A stretch of 64,000 nucleotides of DNA, from the NCBI GenBank assembly GCA_045866215.1, contig AP035880.1, positions 3,472,001 through 3,536,000 on the forward strand, given 5' to 3'. Below the pieces are notes generated by a model. It was not told where the DNA came from and did not search any database. It saw nothing but the letters and a program-made list of their open reading frames with translations. Source of the DNA: Croceivirga sp009797885. GTDB taxonomy: Bacteria > Bacteroidota > Bacteroidia > Flavobacteriales > Flavobacteriaceae. Each line of letters starts with the position of its first letter. Position 1 is the stretch's first letter. Below are positions 9,801 through 17,966 of the stretch, piece by piece. A program made the translations under genes and the position numbers.

Positions 9801-11400
9801 CACCTATGGCCATACCGCCGGGGAGATTCAGGTGGCCCTTAGGAACGCCGCCTCCGGTACCGGCACCCTGGGGGCGATACGGTTCAACAATGCGGGCGAT
9901 AAGGATAAGCTGCTCTCCGTGGACCAATGGGGCAGTGGCATCTCCTGGAGCACCATGCAGCACGCATTTCACGGCTGTAGCAACCTGGAGGTCAAGGCGA
10001 CGGATGCCCCCGACCTGAGCGGTGTGACCGATATGGGCTATATGTTTGCCCGTTGCGGGGCAGTTACGGGAACGGGCTTCTCCACCTGGAACACCGGCAA
10101 TGTGACCAATATGAACGAGTTGTTCTGGGGCGCGAGCGTCTTCAATGGGGCCATCGGCTCCTGGGACACCGGTAGCGTGACCGATATGAACTCCCTGTTA
10201 TCCTGGGCGGTCATCTTTGATCGGGACATCGGTTCGTGGAACACGGCCAATGTGGTTGATATGAGCAATATGTTCACGAATTCCAGGGCCTTTGACCAGG
10301 ACATCGGCTCCTGGGACACCAGTAGCGTGACCGATATGAGCGCCATGTTTGTCAGGGCATACGCCTTTAACCATGACATCGGTTCGTGGAACACGGCCAA
10401 GGTGACCGATATGAGTGCCATGTTCTGGTTCGCGGGTGTCTTTGACCAGGACATTGGTCTGTGGAATACGGGTAGTGTGACCGATATGACCAAGATATTT
10501 TCAAGGGCAAGCGCCTTTAACCAGGACATCAGTTCCTGGAACATCAGCGGACTGACCAGTATGTGGGACATGTTCTCGGGCGCAAGTTCCTTTGATCAGG
10601 ACATCGGTTCGTGGAACACGGGCAAGGTGACCAATATGGAGGAGACGTTCGAAGATGCGACCTCCTTTAACCAGAACATCAGTTCCTGGGACACAAGCAA
10701 GGTGACCGATATGGAACAGATGTTCGATGGGGCAAGCTCCTTTGACCAGAACCTTGGCCTATGGGACATGGGGAAGGTGACCAATGGGATCAAGATGCTG
10801 GACAACAGTGGGCTCTCGGTAACCAACTGGGATGCCACGCTGATCGGTTGGGCCGGCCAGGGCTTTACCAACACCCCCACGATCAGCGCCTCCGGACTGG
10901 TCTACTGCACGGCCGACACCCAGCGTGCCGCGCTGACCTTCAACATTGTTGGGGACAGTAAGGACTGTAGTGGGGCAGGCGGCGGCGGACGTGTGTTCCT
11001 ACCCAAGGGCGGTCTGACCACCGACAATGATCTCAGTGGCCGCCCGGATCCGGAGGAAACGGGGTCCGCACCGGAAGGTGATGGAATCGATAACAAGGAC
11101 TTTGGTGGATTACCGGACCTGGGCAAACGGGGCTTCTCCCCGAACGGTGATGGAATCAACGATACCTTTTCCATTTCCGGGCTAAGGCGCGATTATCCAG
11201 ATTACTCCATGAAAGTCTATGACCAAAACGGCATTCTGGTGTACCAGGGGAACGCGGGCACACCGGACTGGGACGGCAGCGCTGCCGGGGGCATTGCCCT
11301 TGGGGACGGCAAACTGCCCAATGGGGTGTACTACTATATGCTGGATTTTGGGGACGGAAAGACTCCACCGGTCCAGGGAATCGTCTATCTGAACCGATAG
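3877..11400 (+). CDS. Giant secreted BspA-like/DUF285 repeat protein A with T9SS type B sorting domain
   Basis: Secreted repeat protein of 2507 residues. A signal peptide (cleavage after IAQ, residue 29) is followed by five modules starting near residues 30, 554, 978, 1502 and 1925. Each module has a ~100-residue cap (TTWNTT... DVDLGNDGSYE... LLSVDQWG), several 24-25-residue BspA/DUF285 repeats of the pattern MxxMFxxAxxFNQDIGSWNT, and a closing ~60-residue segment ending LVYCTAG. Modules 1-4 also end in one HYR/Ig-like domain of ~80 residues with three cysteines. Module 5 is followed by a Gly/Pro/Asp-rich linker and the ~92-residue type B (CHU_C) sorting domain from about residue 2415, with GFSPNGDGINDTF. 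That domain directs export and surface anchoring through T9SS in Bacteroidetes. BspA repeats elsewhere mediate adhesion; an adhesin role is inferred. Modules 1/3/5 and 2/4 are near copies. ATG 3877 is set by the signal peptide. Confidence 0.9.
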   Translation: MKTNYLMGLRRPLLIFLIGLWTTTGLIAQSGFITTWNTTNTGTSDGNSLTIPATGTYDVDLGNDGSYELLDQTGTLTVDVTTYGHTAGEIQVALRNAASGTGTLDAIRFNNAGDKDKLLSVDQWGSGISWSTMQHAFHGCSNLEVKATDAPDLSGVTDMGYMFARCGAVTGTGFSTWNTGNVTNMNELFWGASVFNGAIGSWDTGSVTDMNSLLSWAVIFDRDIGSWNTANVVDMSNMFTNSRAFDQDIGSWDTSSVTDMSAMFVRAYAFNHDIGSWNTAKVTDMSAMFWFAGVFDQDIGLWNTGSVTDMTKIFSRASAFNQDISSWNISGLTSMWDMFSGASSFDQDIGSWNTGKVTNMEETFEDATSFNQNISSWDTSKVTDMEQMFDGASSFDQNLGLWDMGKVTNGIKMLDNSGLSVTNWDATLIGWAGQGFTNTPTISASGLVYCTAGPQRAALTLNITGDSAETAPPTAQCKTTVTLSLGGGGTAILDASLVDDGSSDACGDVSLSLSKSSFTTSDVGTNTVTLTVTDPNGNTNTCQGTVTVEDPTATFVTTWDTTKPGSSNGNSITIPATGTYDVDLGNDGSYELLDQTGTLTVDVTTYGHTAGEIQVALRNAASGTGDLTRISFNYKGDRDKLLSVDQWGRGISWSTMEGAFWGCSNLEVKATDAPDLSGVTNVVNMFNLCSSLTGTGFSTWNTGSVTDMGGMFSGATSFNGNVSDWDTDNVTDMRSMFQGATSFNGDIGSWNTGRVTYMSFMFDGASSFDQDIGSWNTSSVGNMNFMFRNASTFNQNIGSWSTTGLNRSVGMFSGASAFDRNLGNWYMGRLRNGTDMLNGSGLSVANWDATLIGWSGQGFTNTPTIGASGLVYCTAGNQRAALTLNITGDSAETTPPTAQCTTAVTLLLGTGGTATLTADLVDDGSSDACGSVSLSLSKSSFTTSDLGANTVTLTVTDPNGNTNTCQGTVTVVDPASLLFVTTWNTTNTGTSDGNSITIPATGTYDVDLGNDGSYELLDQTGTLTIDVTTYGHTAGEIQMALRNAASGTGTLDAIRFNNAGDKDKLLSVDQWGSGISWSTMQHAFHGCSNLEVKATDVPDLSGVTDMGYMFARCGAVTGTGFSTWNTGNVTNMNELFWGASVFNGAIGSWDTGSVTDMNSLLSWAVIFDRDIGSWNTAKVIDMSFMFTNSRAFNQDIGSWSTGSVITMQSMFVNAYAFDQDISSWDTSGVTSMRFMFSGAGAFDQDIGLWNTGSVTDMTKIFSRASAFNQDISSWDISGLTSMWAMFEGASSFDQDIGSWNTAKVTNMEETFEDATSFNQNISSWDTGKVTDMEQMFDGASSFDQNLGLWDMGKVTNGIKMLDNSGLSVTNWDATLIGWAGQGFTNTPTISASGLVYCTAGPQRTALTLNITGDSAETAPPTAQCKTAVRLILGTGGTATLDASLVDDGSSDACGDVSLSPSKSSFTTSDVGTNTVTLTVTDPNGNTNTCQGTVTVVDPASLFVVTTWDTTKNGSSNGNSITIPATGTYDVDLGNDGSYELLDQTGTLTVDVTTYGHTAGEIQVALRNAASGTGTLSAIQFNYTGDRQKLLSVDQWGGGISWSTMEGAFWGCSNLEVKATDAPDLSGVTNVVNMFNLCSSLTGTGFSTWNTGSVTDMGGMFSGATSFNGNISGWDTDNVTDMRSMFQGATSFNGDIGSWNTGRVTYMSFMFDGATAFDRDISSWNTGSVGNMNFMFRNASTFNQNIGSWSTTGLNRSVGMFSGASAFDQNLGNWYMGRLRNGTDMLNGSGLSVANWDATLIGWAGQAFTNTPTIGASGLVYCTAGNQRAALTLNITGDSAETTPPTAQCTTAVTLQLGTGGTATLTADLVDDGSSDACGSVWRSLSKSSFTTSDLGANTVTLTVTDPNGNTNTCQGTVMVVDPKSAFVTTWNTTNTGTSDGNSLTIPATGTYDVDLGNDGSYELLDQTGTLTIDVTTYGHTAGEIQVALRNAASGTGTLGAIRFNNAGDKDKLLSVDQWGSGISWSTMQHAFHGCSNLEVKATDAPDLSGVTDMGYMFARCGAVTGTGFSTWNTGNVTNMNELFWGASVFNGAIGSWDTGSVTDMNSLLSWAVIFDRDIGSWNTANVVDMSNMFTNSRAFDQDIGSWDTSSVTDMSAMFVRAYAFNHDIGSWNTAKVTDMSAMFWFAGVFDQDIGLWNTGSVTDMTKIFSRASAFNQDISSWNISGLTSMWDMFSGASSFDQDIGSWNTGKVTNMEETFEDATSFNQNISSWDTSKVTDMEQMFDGASSFDQNLGLWDMGKVTNGIKMLDNSGLSVTNWDATLIGWAGQGFTNTPTISASGLVYCTADTQRAALTFNIVGDSKDCSGAGGGGRVFLPKGGLTTDNDLSGRPDPEETGSAPEGDGIDNKDFGGLPDLGKRGFSPNGDGINDTFSISGLRRDYPDYSMKVYDQNGILVYQGNAGTPDWDGSAAGGIALGDGKLPNGVYYYMLDFGDGKTPPVQGIVYLNR
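4297..5225 (+). repeat. 929-bp exact direct repeat, copy 1
   Basis: Read line by line, this tract is identical to 9979-10907 (offset 5682) with no mismatch seen. It is bounded by single differences at 4296 (C versus T) and 5226 (T versus C). It covers the BspA repeats and closing segment of module 1. Confidence 0.85.
9979..10907 (+). repeat. 929-bp exact direct repeat, copy 2
   Basis: Partner of 4297-5225, lying in module 5. The flanking caps differ at scattered sites, and module 3 between them differs throughout the BspA section. The identity is therefore local to these two modules. Confidence 0.85.
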
Positions 11401-11490
11401 ACAGGGAGCATATAAATAATCCAGATGGTAAGATGGCCATACGAACAGGCGAAATTGCAAAATCCTGATAGGTCACCAGTCTGGTAGCAT

Positions 11491-11532
11491 AAAAAAAGAG
11501 GATGTCCAAATAATCGGGACATCCTCTTTTTT
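11491..11532 (+). terminator. Rho-independent terminator of giant A
   Basis: Perfect 10-bp stem: GAGGATGTCC (11498-11507) pairs with GGACATCCTC (11517-11526) around a 9-nt loop. It is preceded by seven A and followed by six T, so it could work in both directions. It lies 91 bp after the stop of giant A. Confidence 0.9.
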
Positions 11533-11907
11533 ATTGGGAAAAGTATCGAGGAACCACCTTCAAATATGGAACCTATGGAGGGGTAGACCACCCTATGGCC
11601 TGCTTGCCGAATTGTCCTGTGTTATCAAATTCCAAGTATCGGTCATATAGCAGAAATCAATTAAAAAGTTGCTTGATAGACATTGGGATTGGCACCATTG
11701 GGAGTACAAATCTTTGAAGGTTTCAGGACATTTTGAAACAGATCCGACCCTGTCCGCCGTTGGGCTCAGCGGACTATTGGGAAGGAAGACGGATACCTGA
11801 TCAAACCAGCGCCAAGGTCATTGTGCAGCGTTCTCCCCTGGTCATGGATTTGGTACATTGGCATACCCTGCAGCATAGCTGTGCCCTCGTGATAAGCCCC
11901 AAATCAT

Positions 11908-11960
11908 GGATCCCATTTATTTTCAAATAAGAACGCTTGTTACTTTTTTACTAAGATATG
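11908..11960 (+). promoter_or_regulatory. Promoter-like element shared by the three giant genes (copy 2)
   Basis: GGATCCCATTTAT, then CAAAT, GAACG and TTGTTACTT (11937-11945), aligns without gaps to 3771-3809. The downstream half is TAAGATATGG instead of TTAAGTGTTG. It lies about 375 bp before the ATG of giant B, leaving room for the conserved leader. Confidence 0.45.
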
Positions 11961-12015
11961 GGCCAAAAAGAGGTAATTTATATAGGAAATTTCACACGAA
12001 TCCTTTTCTACTTGC

Positions 12016-12317
12016 CAAACTCCGGGACACTTCGGATCTAAAAAACAGATTTGGCCAGTGGGATGATTTGTAAAGATATGGGTTACAAAAGAACAGACCG
12101 TTTTGAAAAAGGACAGGAAAACAATAGTCGGAGTATTGTGTGGGTCGGGGCATCTGGAGTTTCCAGGACAGCTCGGATCCTTCTTGTCCCCTTCCTTGGT
12201 CCCCGGTTCTGAATTCAGTGTAACGGCCCTTGGGTCGCAATCCGGAAAATTTCCTTCCTCTGCGGTAGTGTTGGTCGATTTTAAATCGATCGTTTCACAG
12301 CGATACCCCAGTCCGTT
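12016..12317 (+). promoter_or_regulatory. Conserved ~300-bp leader of giant B
   Basis: This region aligns with 21953-22253 before giant C over its whole length (302 versus 301 bp). The best blocks are GGGACACTTCGGATC near the 5' end, GGATGATTTG, and the last 200 bp, which align without gaps. Giant A lacks it. It may be a structured 5' UTR, a leader peptide, or both. Confidence 0.6.
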
Positions 12318-12321
12318 ATGA
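12103..12321 (+). CDS. Possible leader peptide overlapping the start of giant B
   Basis: A frame of up to 72 codons opens at TTG 12103, and its TGA (12319-12321) overlaps the ATG of giant B as ATGA, an arrangement typical of translational coupling. From RKTIVGVL onward the protein aligns without gaps for about 67 residues with the corresponding frame before giant C. Shared words are LEFPG, SE(F/I)SV and SIVS. No ATG is present in this copy (ATA replaces the ATG found in the other copy), there is no recognisable domain, and composition is not typical of a folded protein. It could be a chance frame within a conserved noncoding leader. Confidence 0.3.
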   Translation: MKKDRKTIVGVLCGSGHLEFPGQLGSFLSPSLVPGSEFSVTALGSQSGKFPSSAVVLVDFKSIVSQRYPSPL

Positions 12322-15300
12322 AAACAAATTGCTTTACAGGGCGGATGGAGGCTGCGTTTGTTTTTTTCGCCTGCCTTGGGATGACCAATGGTCTGTTCGC
12401 CCAGGGTGAATTCGTCACTACCTGGAACACCACCAATACCGGCACCTCCGACAACAATTCCATCACCATCCCGGCCATAGGGACCTTTGATGTGGATTTG
12501 GGCAATGACGGAATCTATGAACTGACGAACCAGACCGTGACGGACCGGACCGGCTTCCTAACCCTGAATGTCACCGACCATAACCATACCGCTGGTGTAA
12601 TACAAGTGGCCCTAAGGGGGATTACCAAGATACAGTTCAACTATGAAGGCGATAGACAGAAGCTGCTCTCCGTGGACCAATGGGGCAGCAGTATCTCTTG
12701 GAGCACAATGGAAGATGCATTTTCCGGCTGTACCAATTTAGAGGTCAAAGCAACCGATGCCCCCAACTTGGGCAGTGTAACAAATATGAATTGGATGTTT
12801 GGAGGATGTACATTGTTGACGGGTGAAACTGACTTCTCCACCTGGAACACGGCCAAGGTGACCGATATGGGCTTTATGTTTCACGGGGCACGTAACTTTA
12901 ACGGGAATATCGGTTCCTGGGATGTGGCCAACGTGACCAATATGCAGGCCATGTTTATGGATGCGAGCGACTTTAACCAGGACATCAGCTCCTGGAATGT
13001 GGCTAAGGTGGCCACTATGGCCAACACCTTTCGAAACGCAGTAGCCTTTAATCAAGGTATCGGTTCCTGGAACACGGGCAGCGTGACCGATATGATCTCC
13101 ACGTTCAATGGCGCAAACGCTTTTGATCAGAATCTAGGGGGGTGGTATCTGGGGAAAGTGACCGATGGTTACGATATGCTCAAAGGTAGTGGGCTCTCCG
13201 TTGCCAACTGGGACGCCACCCTTATCGGTTGGGATAGCCAGGGCTTTTCGAACACCCCTACCATCGGTGCTTCCGGATTGGTCTACTGCACGGCGGGAAC
13301 CCAGCGCACCGCATTGTCTCTCAAAATTACCGATGACAACGTGGAAACTATAAAGCCAACAGCGCTGTGCAAGACGGCGGTAACGCTCCAATTGGGTACT
13401 GGCGGCACGGCCACCTTGGCAGCCTCCCTTCTGGATAACGGTTCCAGCGATGCCTGTGGAAATGTCAGCCTGGAAGTGTCCTCAGACAGCTTTAGGGCCG
13501 TCAATCTTGGTGCGAATACGGTGACCCTAACGGTGACCGATCCCAACGGAAACGAGAAAACCTGTACGACTTCGGTGACCGTGGAGGATGGTATAGATCC
13601 CTCTTCCGCCTGCAAGGATACTACGGTACAACTGAACACCAACGGAAATGCGACGATTGACACTTCGGATATCGACGCCGGTTCGACGGACAATAGTGGT
13701 ACGGTGATTCTTTCCCTGGACACGAACAGTTTTGATTGTTCCGATGTGGGGACGAACACGGTGACCCTCACAGTAGCCGATAGCAGCAACAATGCGGTAA
13801 CTTGCACGGCCACGGTATCGGTAGAAGATAAAATACCCCCAATGGTCGCATGCCAGCCAGTAACCCTCGAACTGGATGCCAACGACGAGGCCACTCTGGA
13901 TGCCTCCCTTCTGGACGATGGTTCCAGCGATGTTTGCGGAAGCGTTAGTCTTAGCCTGTCCCAAACCAGTTTTACAATGTCGGACATCGGGGCAAACATG
14001 GTAACCTTAACGGTGAGCGACCCCAACAATAACACAAACAGTTGTACAGCCACGGTTACCGTTGTAGATCCCTCAAAATACCATTTTATCACTACCTGGG
14101 ACACGACCAACGACGACTCCATTACTATCCCTTTGACCGGGACCTACGATGTGGACTTGGGCAATGATGGTACCTTTGAGCTGCTGGACGAGGAGGGAAC
14201 CCTAATCCTGGACGTCACCACCTATAACCATACTGCTGGTGAGATACAGTTGGCCTTTCGCAATGCCGTTTCGGGGAATGGGGGGCTGACCAGGATACAT
14301 TTCAACAATTCGGGGGACAGGCAGAAACTGCTTTCCGTGGACCAATGGGGCAGTGCCATATCCTGGAGTACAATGGCTGGCGCATTTTATGGCTGTACCA
14401 ATTTGAAGGTCAAGGCCACCGATACTCCGAACCTGGGAAGTGTGACCACTATGAGCGAAATGTTTATGCTGTGTACGGCACTCAAAGGGACGACAAGCTT
14501 CCCAACCTGGAACACGACTGCCGTTACCGATATGAGCTATATGTTCAATCAGGCAAGTTCCTTCGATGGGGATATCGGTTCATGGAATACGGGTAGCGTG
14601 ACCAGTATGGCCGCCATGTTTACCAGTGCAACAACCTTTGATTGGGACATCGGTTCCTGGAACACTGGCAATGTCACCAATATGGCCTCCATGTTTTATC
14701 GGGCAAGCGCCTTTAATGGGAATATCGGTTCTTGGGATACGGGTAGTGTGACTACAATGGTTTCCATATGTTATCAGGCAAGTGCTTTTGACCAGAATTT
14801 GGGGAATTGGAACCTGGGAAAGTTGACCAATGGCACCGCTATGCTTAGTGGTACTGCACTCTCCATGGAGAATTGGGACGCCACACTCACCGGTTGGTTT
14901 AACCAGGGTTTTATGAACAATGTTACCATAGGCGCCCATGGATTAACCTACTGTAAGGCCGGTGCGGCACGTGCAGCACTCACGCTTAATATTATTGGCG
15001 ACCGTGTAGAAAACATCCCCCCTACGGCCAGCGACCCGACACCGATCAATGTACGGTGTGCGTCTGATGTCCCCGCCGCGGACATCAGCGTAGTGACCGA
15101 CGAAGCGGACAACTGTACGACCAGTCCAACGGTGGCCTTTATCAGTGATGTGAGCGATGGCAAGAGCAATCCGGAAACGATTACGCGGACCTATCGGGTG
15201 AGTGACGCTGCGGGGAACAGTACCATCGTGACCCAAACGATTACTGTAAAGGACACACAGGCTCCCACGGCCAGCAGTCCGGCAACAATCAACGTCCAGT

Positions 15301-17966
15301 GCAGTGTTCCGGCACCGAATGTCACTGTAGTAACCGATGCGGCCGACAACTGTACAGTAAGCCCAACGGTTCGCTTTGTCAGTGATGTGAGCGATGGCAA
15401 GAGCAACCCGGAAACAATCACGCGGACCTATCGGGTGAGTGACGCTTCGGGGAACAATACCACCGTGACCCAAACAATAATAATAAAGGACACACAGGCT
15501 CCCACGGCCAGCAATCCGGCACCGATTGACGTCCAGTGCAGTGCTCCGGCACCGAATGTCACTATAGTAACCGATGCGGCCGACAACTGTACGGCAAGCC
15601 CAACGGTCGCCTTTGTCACTGATGTGAGCGATGGCAAGAGCAACCCGGAAACCATCACGCGGACCTACAAGGTGAGTGACGCTGCGGGGAACAGTACCAC
15701 CGTCACACAGACCATCACAATAAGGGATACACAGGCTCCTACGGCCAGCGACCCGGAAGCGATAAGCGTGCAGTGTGCATCGGATGTCCCTGCCGTGGAC
15801 ACGGCAGTGGTGGCCGACAAAGCGGACAACTGTATGACGAGTCCAACGGTCGCCTTTGTCAGTGATGTGAGCGATGGCAAAAGCAATCCGGAAACGATCA
15901 CGCGGACCTATCGGGTCAGTGATGTTGCGGGGAACAGTACGACGGTCACACAGACCATCACAATAAGGGATACGCAGGCTCCCACGGCCAGCGACCCCTC
16001 ACAGATCAGTGTACAGTGTGCATCCGATGTCCCGGCCGTGGACACCAAAGTGGTGACCGATGCGACCGACAACTGTGGGACACCAACGGTCCGCTTTGTC
16101 AGTGATGTGAGTGATGGCAAGAACAATCCGGAAACGATTGTCCGGACCTATCGGGTGAGTGATGCCGTAGGGAACAGTACCACCGTGACCCAAATGATTA
16201 CGGTAAGGGACACGCAGGCTCCCATGGTAAGCGACCCAGTAGCGATCAGTGTGCAGTGTGGATCCGATGTCCCTGCTGTGGACACCGCAGTGGTGACCGA
16301 TGAAACGGACAACTGTACGGCAAACCCAACGGTCAGCTTTGTCAGTGAGGAGAGTGATGGCAAGAGCAACCCGGAAACGATTATCCGGACCTATCGGGTG
16401 AGTGACGCTGCGGGGAACAGTACCACCGTGACCCAAACGATTACGGTAAAGGACACACAGGCTCCCACGGCCAGCGACCCGATGACGGTAAGCGTGCAGT
16501 GCGCATCGGATGTCCCTGCGATGGACACTGCGGTGGTGACCGATGCGACTGACAACTGTACGGCAAATCCAACGGTCAGCTTTGTCAGTGAGGAGAGTGA
16601 TGGCAAGAGCAACCCGGGAACCATCACGCGGACCTATCGAGTGAGTGACTCCGCGGGGAACGGCACCACCGTGACCCAAACGATTGTGGTAATTGATACC
16701 GCTACCCCTACGGCACGGTGCCGGGAGGTTACGCTACAACTCGGCGCGGATGGCACCGCCAGTCTACCGGCCGAACTTGTGGACAACGGTTCCAGCGATA
16801 CCTGTGGGAAGGTGTCTTTGGGTGTATCCCCTGCTAGCTTTACGGCCTCCCACTTAGGTCCTAATATTGTGACCCTAACGGTGACCGACAACGGCGGCAA
16901 CGTATCGACCTGTGAGGGCACGGTCACCGTGGAGTACGGCGAGACGCTCAAAGCCATTTGTAAGGACATCACCGTGGAACTGGACGTCACGGGCACCGCA
17001 ACGATTACCGCCTCCGATGTGGATAACGGCTCCTTTAATTACAGTGGTGGTGCCACGGCCCTTTCCTTGAATAGAACCAGTTTTAACTGTTCCGATCTGG
17101 GGGAGAATACGGTAGCTCTTACCGTGACTGATGATGGCGGAAATATGGCCACATGCACTGCCACGGTATCGGTACAGGAGGTGACTGCCCTACCAGTTAT
17201 TGTTACCAACAGTGGACCGATTTGTCAGCGATACCTACCCTTACAATTGAACGAGATAAGTGGACTGGGAACCTCGTGGTCATGGACCAGTAATGGAAAT
17301 GCTGTATTTAACGACCCTGGCATACAAAACCCAAGGGTGACCAATGTTTCGAATGGAGAGGAATTCACCGTTATGGTAACCTTGGCAAATGGCTGTAATC
17401 TTACGGGCACCACCATTGCCTCTGTTTCCGAGGTCCCTGTCCCCGAGGCGGAAGGTAAACAGGGGTTCTGTGCTTCCGAAAACCCCACAATATCCGATTT
17501 AGTGGCCTCGGGTAACGGTACCCTAAACTGGTACTTGGGTAAAGGCGGTAACGTGAAACTGGAAAATGATACCCCCCTGGTGGATGGTGCCGTTTATTAT
17601 GGATCTTTTGAAGATGGCAAAGGATGTGCTTCCGAGCGGGTTGCGGTAAGGGCCACCTTGGAGAACTGCGCCCACTTGAAAGATTTGGGAAAACGGGGGT
17701 TCTCACCCAACGGCGACGGAATCAACGACACCTTTTCCATTTCCTGGCTGAGGAACGATTACCCCAATTACACCATGGCAATCTATGACCGTAACGGTTC
17801 CTTGGTGTACAGGGGGAACAGGGACACGCCGGACTGGGACGGTAGCACCGACCGGGGCCTTATCCTAGGGGACGGCAAACTATCCAATGGGGTGTATTAC
17901 TATAGGATAGATTTTGGGGATGGGACCACACCGCCCTCACAAGGGATTGTCTATCTGAACCGATAA
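12318..17966 (+). CDS. Giant secreted BspA/HYR repeat protein B with T9SS type B sorting domain
   Basis: Secreted protein of 1882 residues, paralogous to giants A and C. Order: signal peptide to residue 29 (GLFAQ); cap and BspA/DUF285 module 1; three HYR/Ig-like units; module 2 from about residue 590; seven HYR units of 79-81 residues (about 901-1460) with the pattern APTASDP...VQC...DNC...GKSNPETITRTYRVSDAAGN; and two further three-cysteine Ig units. Then come a PKD-like domain (SGPICQ... SWSWTSNG) and an Ig-like segment (FCASENPTISDLVASGN... WY) known from flavobacterial T9SS proteins. The type B sorting domain runs from about residue 1790 (GFSPNGDGINDTF). It is probably a cell-surface adhesin or matrix protein; the ligand is unknown. 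Compared with A, the LRR part is short and the Ig part long. It probably shares a conserved leader and promoter-like element with giant C. Confidence 0.9.
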   Translation: MKTNCFTGRMEAAFVFFACLGMTNGLFAQGEFVTTWNTTNTGTSDNNSITIPAIGTFDVDLGNDGIYELTNQTVTDRTGFLTLNVTDHNHTAGVIQVALRGITKIQFNYEGDRQKLLSVDQWGSSISWSTMEDAFSGCTNLEVKATDAPNLGSVTNMNWMFGGCTLLTGETDFSTWNTAKVTDMGFMFHGARNFNGNIGSWDVANVTNMQAMFMDASDFNQDISSWNVAKVATMANTFRNAVAFNQGIGSWNTGSVTDMISTFNGANAFDQNLGGWYLGKVTDGYDMLKGSGLSVANWDATLIGWDSQGFSNTPTIGASGLVYCTAGTQRTALSLKITDDNVETIKPTALCKTAVTLQLGTGGTATLAASLLDNGSSDACGNVSLEVSSDSFRAVNLGANTVTLTVTDPNGNEKTCTTSVTVEDGIDPSSACKDTTVQLNTNGNATIDTSDIDAGSTDNSGTVILSLDTNSFDCSDVGTNTVTLTVADSSNNAVTCTATVSVEDKIPPMVACQPVTLELDANDEATLDASLLDDGSSDVCGSVSLSLSQTSFTMSDIGANMVTLTVSDPNNNTNSCTATVTVVDPSKYHFITTWDTTNDDSITIPLTGTYDVDLGNDGTFELLDEEGTLILDVTTYNHTAGEIQLAFRNAVSGNGGLTRIHFNNSGDRQKLLSVDQWGSAISWSTMAGAFYGCTNLKVKATDTPNLGSVTTMSEMFMLCTALKGTTSFPTWNTTAVTDMSYMFNQASSFDGDIGSWNTGSVTSMAAMFTSATTFDWDIGSWNTGNVTNMASMFYRASAFNGNIGSWDTGSVTTMVSICYQASAFDQNLGNWNLGKLTNGTAMLSGTALSMENWDATLTGWFNQGFMNNVTIGAHGLTYCKAGAARAALTLNIIGDRVENIPPTASDPTPINVRCASDVPAADISVVTDEADNCTTSPTVAFISDVSDGKSNPETITRTYRVSDAAGNSTIVTQTITVKDTQAPTASSPATINVQCSVPAPNVTVVTDAADNCTVSPTVRFVSDVSDGKSNPETITRTYRVSDASGNNTTVTQTIIIKDTQAPTASNPAPIDVQCSAPAPNVTIVTDAADNCTASPTVAFVTDVSDGKSNPETITRTYKVSDAAGNSTTVTQTITIRDTQAPTASDPEAISVQCASDVPAVDTAVVADKADNCMTSPTVAFVSDVSDGKSNPETITRTYRVSDVAGNSTTVTQTITIRDTQAPTASDPSQISVQCASDVPAVDTKVVTDATDNCGTPTVRFVSDVSDGKNNPETIVRTYRVSDAVGNSTTVTQMITVRDTQAPMVSDPVAISVQCGSDVPAVDTAVVTDETDNCTANPTVSFVSEESDGKSNPETIIRTYRVSDAAGNSTTVTQTITVKDTQAPTASDPMTVSVQCASDVPAMDTAVVTDATDNCTANPTVSFVSEESDGKSNPGTITRTYRVSDSAGNGTTVTQTIVVIDTATPTARCREVTLQLGADGTASLPAELVDNGSSDTCGKVSLGVSPASFTASHLGPNIVTLTVTDNGGNVSTCEGTVTVEYGETLKAICKDITVELDVTGTATITASDVDNGSFNYSGGATALSLNRTSFNCSDLGENTVALTVTDDGGNMATCTATVSVQEVTALPVIVTNSGPICQRYLPLQLNEISGLGTSWSWTSNGNAVFNDPGIQNPRVTNVSNGEEFTVMVTLANGCNLTGTTIASVSEVPVPEAEGKQGFCASENPTISDLVASGNGTLNWYLGKGGNVKLENDTPLVDGAVYYGSFEDGKGCASERVAVRATLENCAHLKDLGKRGFSPNGDGINDTFSISWLRNDYPNYTMAIYDRNGSLVYRGNRDTPDWDGSTDRGLILGDGKLSNGVYYYRIDFGDGTTPPSQGIVYLNR
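15018..16700 (+). repeat. Seven tandem HYR units in giant B (~237-243 bp each)
   Basis: Each unit begins near CAGGCTCCCACGGCCAGC and encodes 79-81 residues with conserved VQC and DNC cysteines and a GKSNPETITRTYRVSD core. Units 2 and 3 lack the CASDVPA spacing (they read CS.PAP). Unit 5 is shortened at the DNC segment (DNCGTPT). Confidence 0.85.

Larger units (their letters stand above)
3967..10975 (+). repeat. Five-module a-b-a-b-a intragenic super-repeat in giant A
   Basis: Module starts, read from the TTW(N/D)T motif, fall near 3967, 5536, 6808, 8380 and 9648. Odd modules are ~1570 bp and even modules ~1270 bp, giving a period of about 2841 bp for the pair. Modules 1, 3 and 5 resemble each other more than they resemble 2 and 4, and 2 and 4 are almost the same. 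This indicates duplication of a two-module block. Confidence 0.85.
11401..12317 (+). other. 917-bp intergenic region between giants A and B
   Basis: It holds the terminator of giant A (11491-11532), a stretch of about 370 bp in which I see nothing, the shared promoter-like element (11908-11960), and the conserved leader of giant B (12016-12317). Confidence 0.6.

Noticed and set aside
11733..11930. 65-codon frame before giant B
   Set aside because: It overlaps the promoter-like element that is conserved as DNA and does not keep frame with the other copies.
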